Shown one piece after another: positions 63,667 to 64,000 of a DNA stretch of 64,000 nt. Source of the stretch: Streptosporangiaceae bacterium (lineage in GTDB: Bacteria > Actinomycetota > Actinomycetes > Streptosporangiales > Streptosporangiaceae); the NCBI GenBank assembly GCA_025964695.1, contig JAOPYK010000231.1:24442-88441 (forward strand), given 5' to 3'. The position numbers and the translations under genes were made by a program. Every line of letters begins with the position of its first letter. The first letter of the stretch is position 1. The notes beneath the pieces are model-generated. The model searched no databases. It was given only the letters and a program-made list of their open reading frames with translations, and was not told the DNA's origin.

Positions 63667-64000
63667 ATGAGTTCCGAGCCGTATGACGACGAGGCCCTGC
63701 GTGCGGAAGCCGAGCGGTGCCTGCGGGCGCTGGCGGGGGAGCACGCCAGGCTGCGTGAGGATCAGTGGACCGCCATCCGTGCGCTGGTCGTCGAGCGGCG
63801 GCGGGCTCTGGTGGTGCAGCGCACCGGCTGGGGCAAGTCGGCCGTCTACTTCGTCGCGACCCGGCTGCTGCGGGCGCGCGGTGCCGGTCCCACCGTGATC
63901 GTGTCCCCGCTGCTGGCGTTGATGCGCAACCAGATCGAGGCCGCCGACCGGGCCGGCATTCATGCCCGCACCATCAACTCCGCCAACACCGAGGACTGGC
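63667..64000 (+). CDS. recQ: RecQ-type ATP-dependent DNA helicase, 5' part
   Basis: The first 111 codons of a helicase that runs off the right edge. LRALAGEHARLREDQWTAIRALV contains the motif 0 Q, VVQRTGWGKSAVYF is Walker A with the RecQ-type GWGKS, and VIVSPLLALMRNQIEAADRAGI is motif Ia. This pattern matches the actinobacterial RecQ-family proteins. The ATG has AAGGA four bases upstream. The rest is outside the window. The 300 bp before it hold only the promoter region. Confidence 0.85.
   Translation, partial: MSSEPYDDEALRAEAERCLRALAGEHARLREDQWTAIRALVVERRRALVVQRTGWGKSAVYFVATRLLRARGAGPTVIVSPLLALMRNQIEAADRAGIHARTINSANTEDW

Overview
The window is high-GC (about 70%) DNA with strong GC bias at third codon positions, GTG/TTG starts and GGAGG-type ribosome binding sites. 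The gene set is that of an actinomycete: a LexA/NrdR/class II ribonucleotide reductase block, an HrdB-type principal sigma factor, and topoisomerase IV-type parE and parC. Other typical actinobacterial families are DUF2795, SseB, LURP-one, DesK-type kinases and an HhH-GPD repair protein. The mix of proteins resembles Streptosporangiales more than Streptomyces, but this rests on general resemblance only. I saw no rRNA, tRNA, CRISPR array, insertion sequence or prophage; this is ordinary chromosome.

Layout. 0-5.3 kb: lipid/xenobiotic metabolism (epoxide-hydrolase-like enzyme, P450, acyl-CoA ligase) with an SDR gene remnant. 5.3-13.3 kb: information processing: leuS with a predicted leucine attenuator, then lexA and a divergent LysM cell-division-type gene sharing three SOS boxes, then nrdR-nrdJ behind NrdR-like boxes. 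13.5-18 kb: a MarR-controlled efflux operon and an ogt / ada-alkA alkylation repair pair. 18-27.5 kb: mixed single genes (NAGPA-type glycosidase, VOC protein, stress proteins, a LuxR remnant, flavin monooxygenase, DoxX, a helicase with membrane segments, haloalkane dehalogenase). 27.8-38.8 kb: a long run of minus-strand genes: a membrane protein with two AAA+ domains, a 5-oxoprolinase operon (pxpABC) with a DUF1445 D-glutamate cyclase-like gene, and a four-gene set of paralogous SseB-containing proteins and uncharacterised neighbours.

39-48 kb: a membrane-bound molybdenum oxidoreductase/cytochrome b pair, HhH-GPD glycosylase, PAS-GAF-PP2C phosphatase, the principal sigma factor with a clear terminator, and a YaaA-family gene. 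48-58 kb: an ABC-2 exporter, parE, a frameshifted small gene, a redoxin, a LURP-one protein and PAP2 phosphatase, and parC. 58-64 kb: an FMN-dependent hydroxy-acid oxidase, an ABC ATPase directly followed by a two-component pair but with no permease, a secreted phospholipase D-like protein, and the start of a RecQ-type helicase running off the window.

The most interesting items are: (i) a leaderless leucine leader peptide with tandem rare Leu codons and mutually exclusive hairpins in front of leuS; (ii) the SseB-paralogue locus at 33.7-38.8 kb, whose two main proteins share an N-terminal domain, an SseB domain and a short C-terminal module; (iii) an SF2 helicase carrying a two-helix membrane hairpin; (iv) a membrane-anchored tandem AAA+ protein. 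Start sites were chosen by ribosome binding site and family N-terminus, so several differ from the longest open frame.
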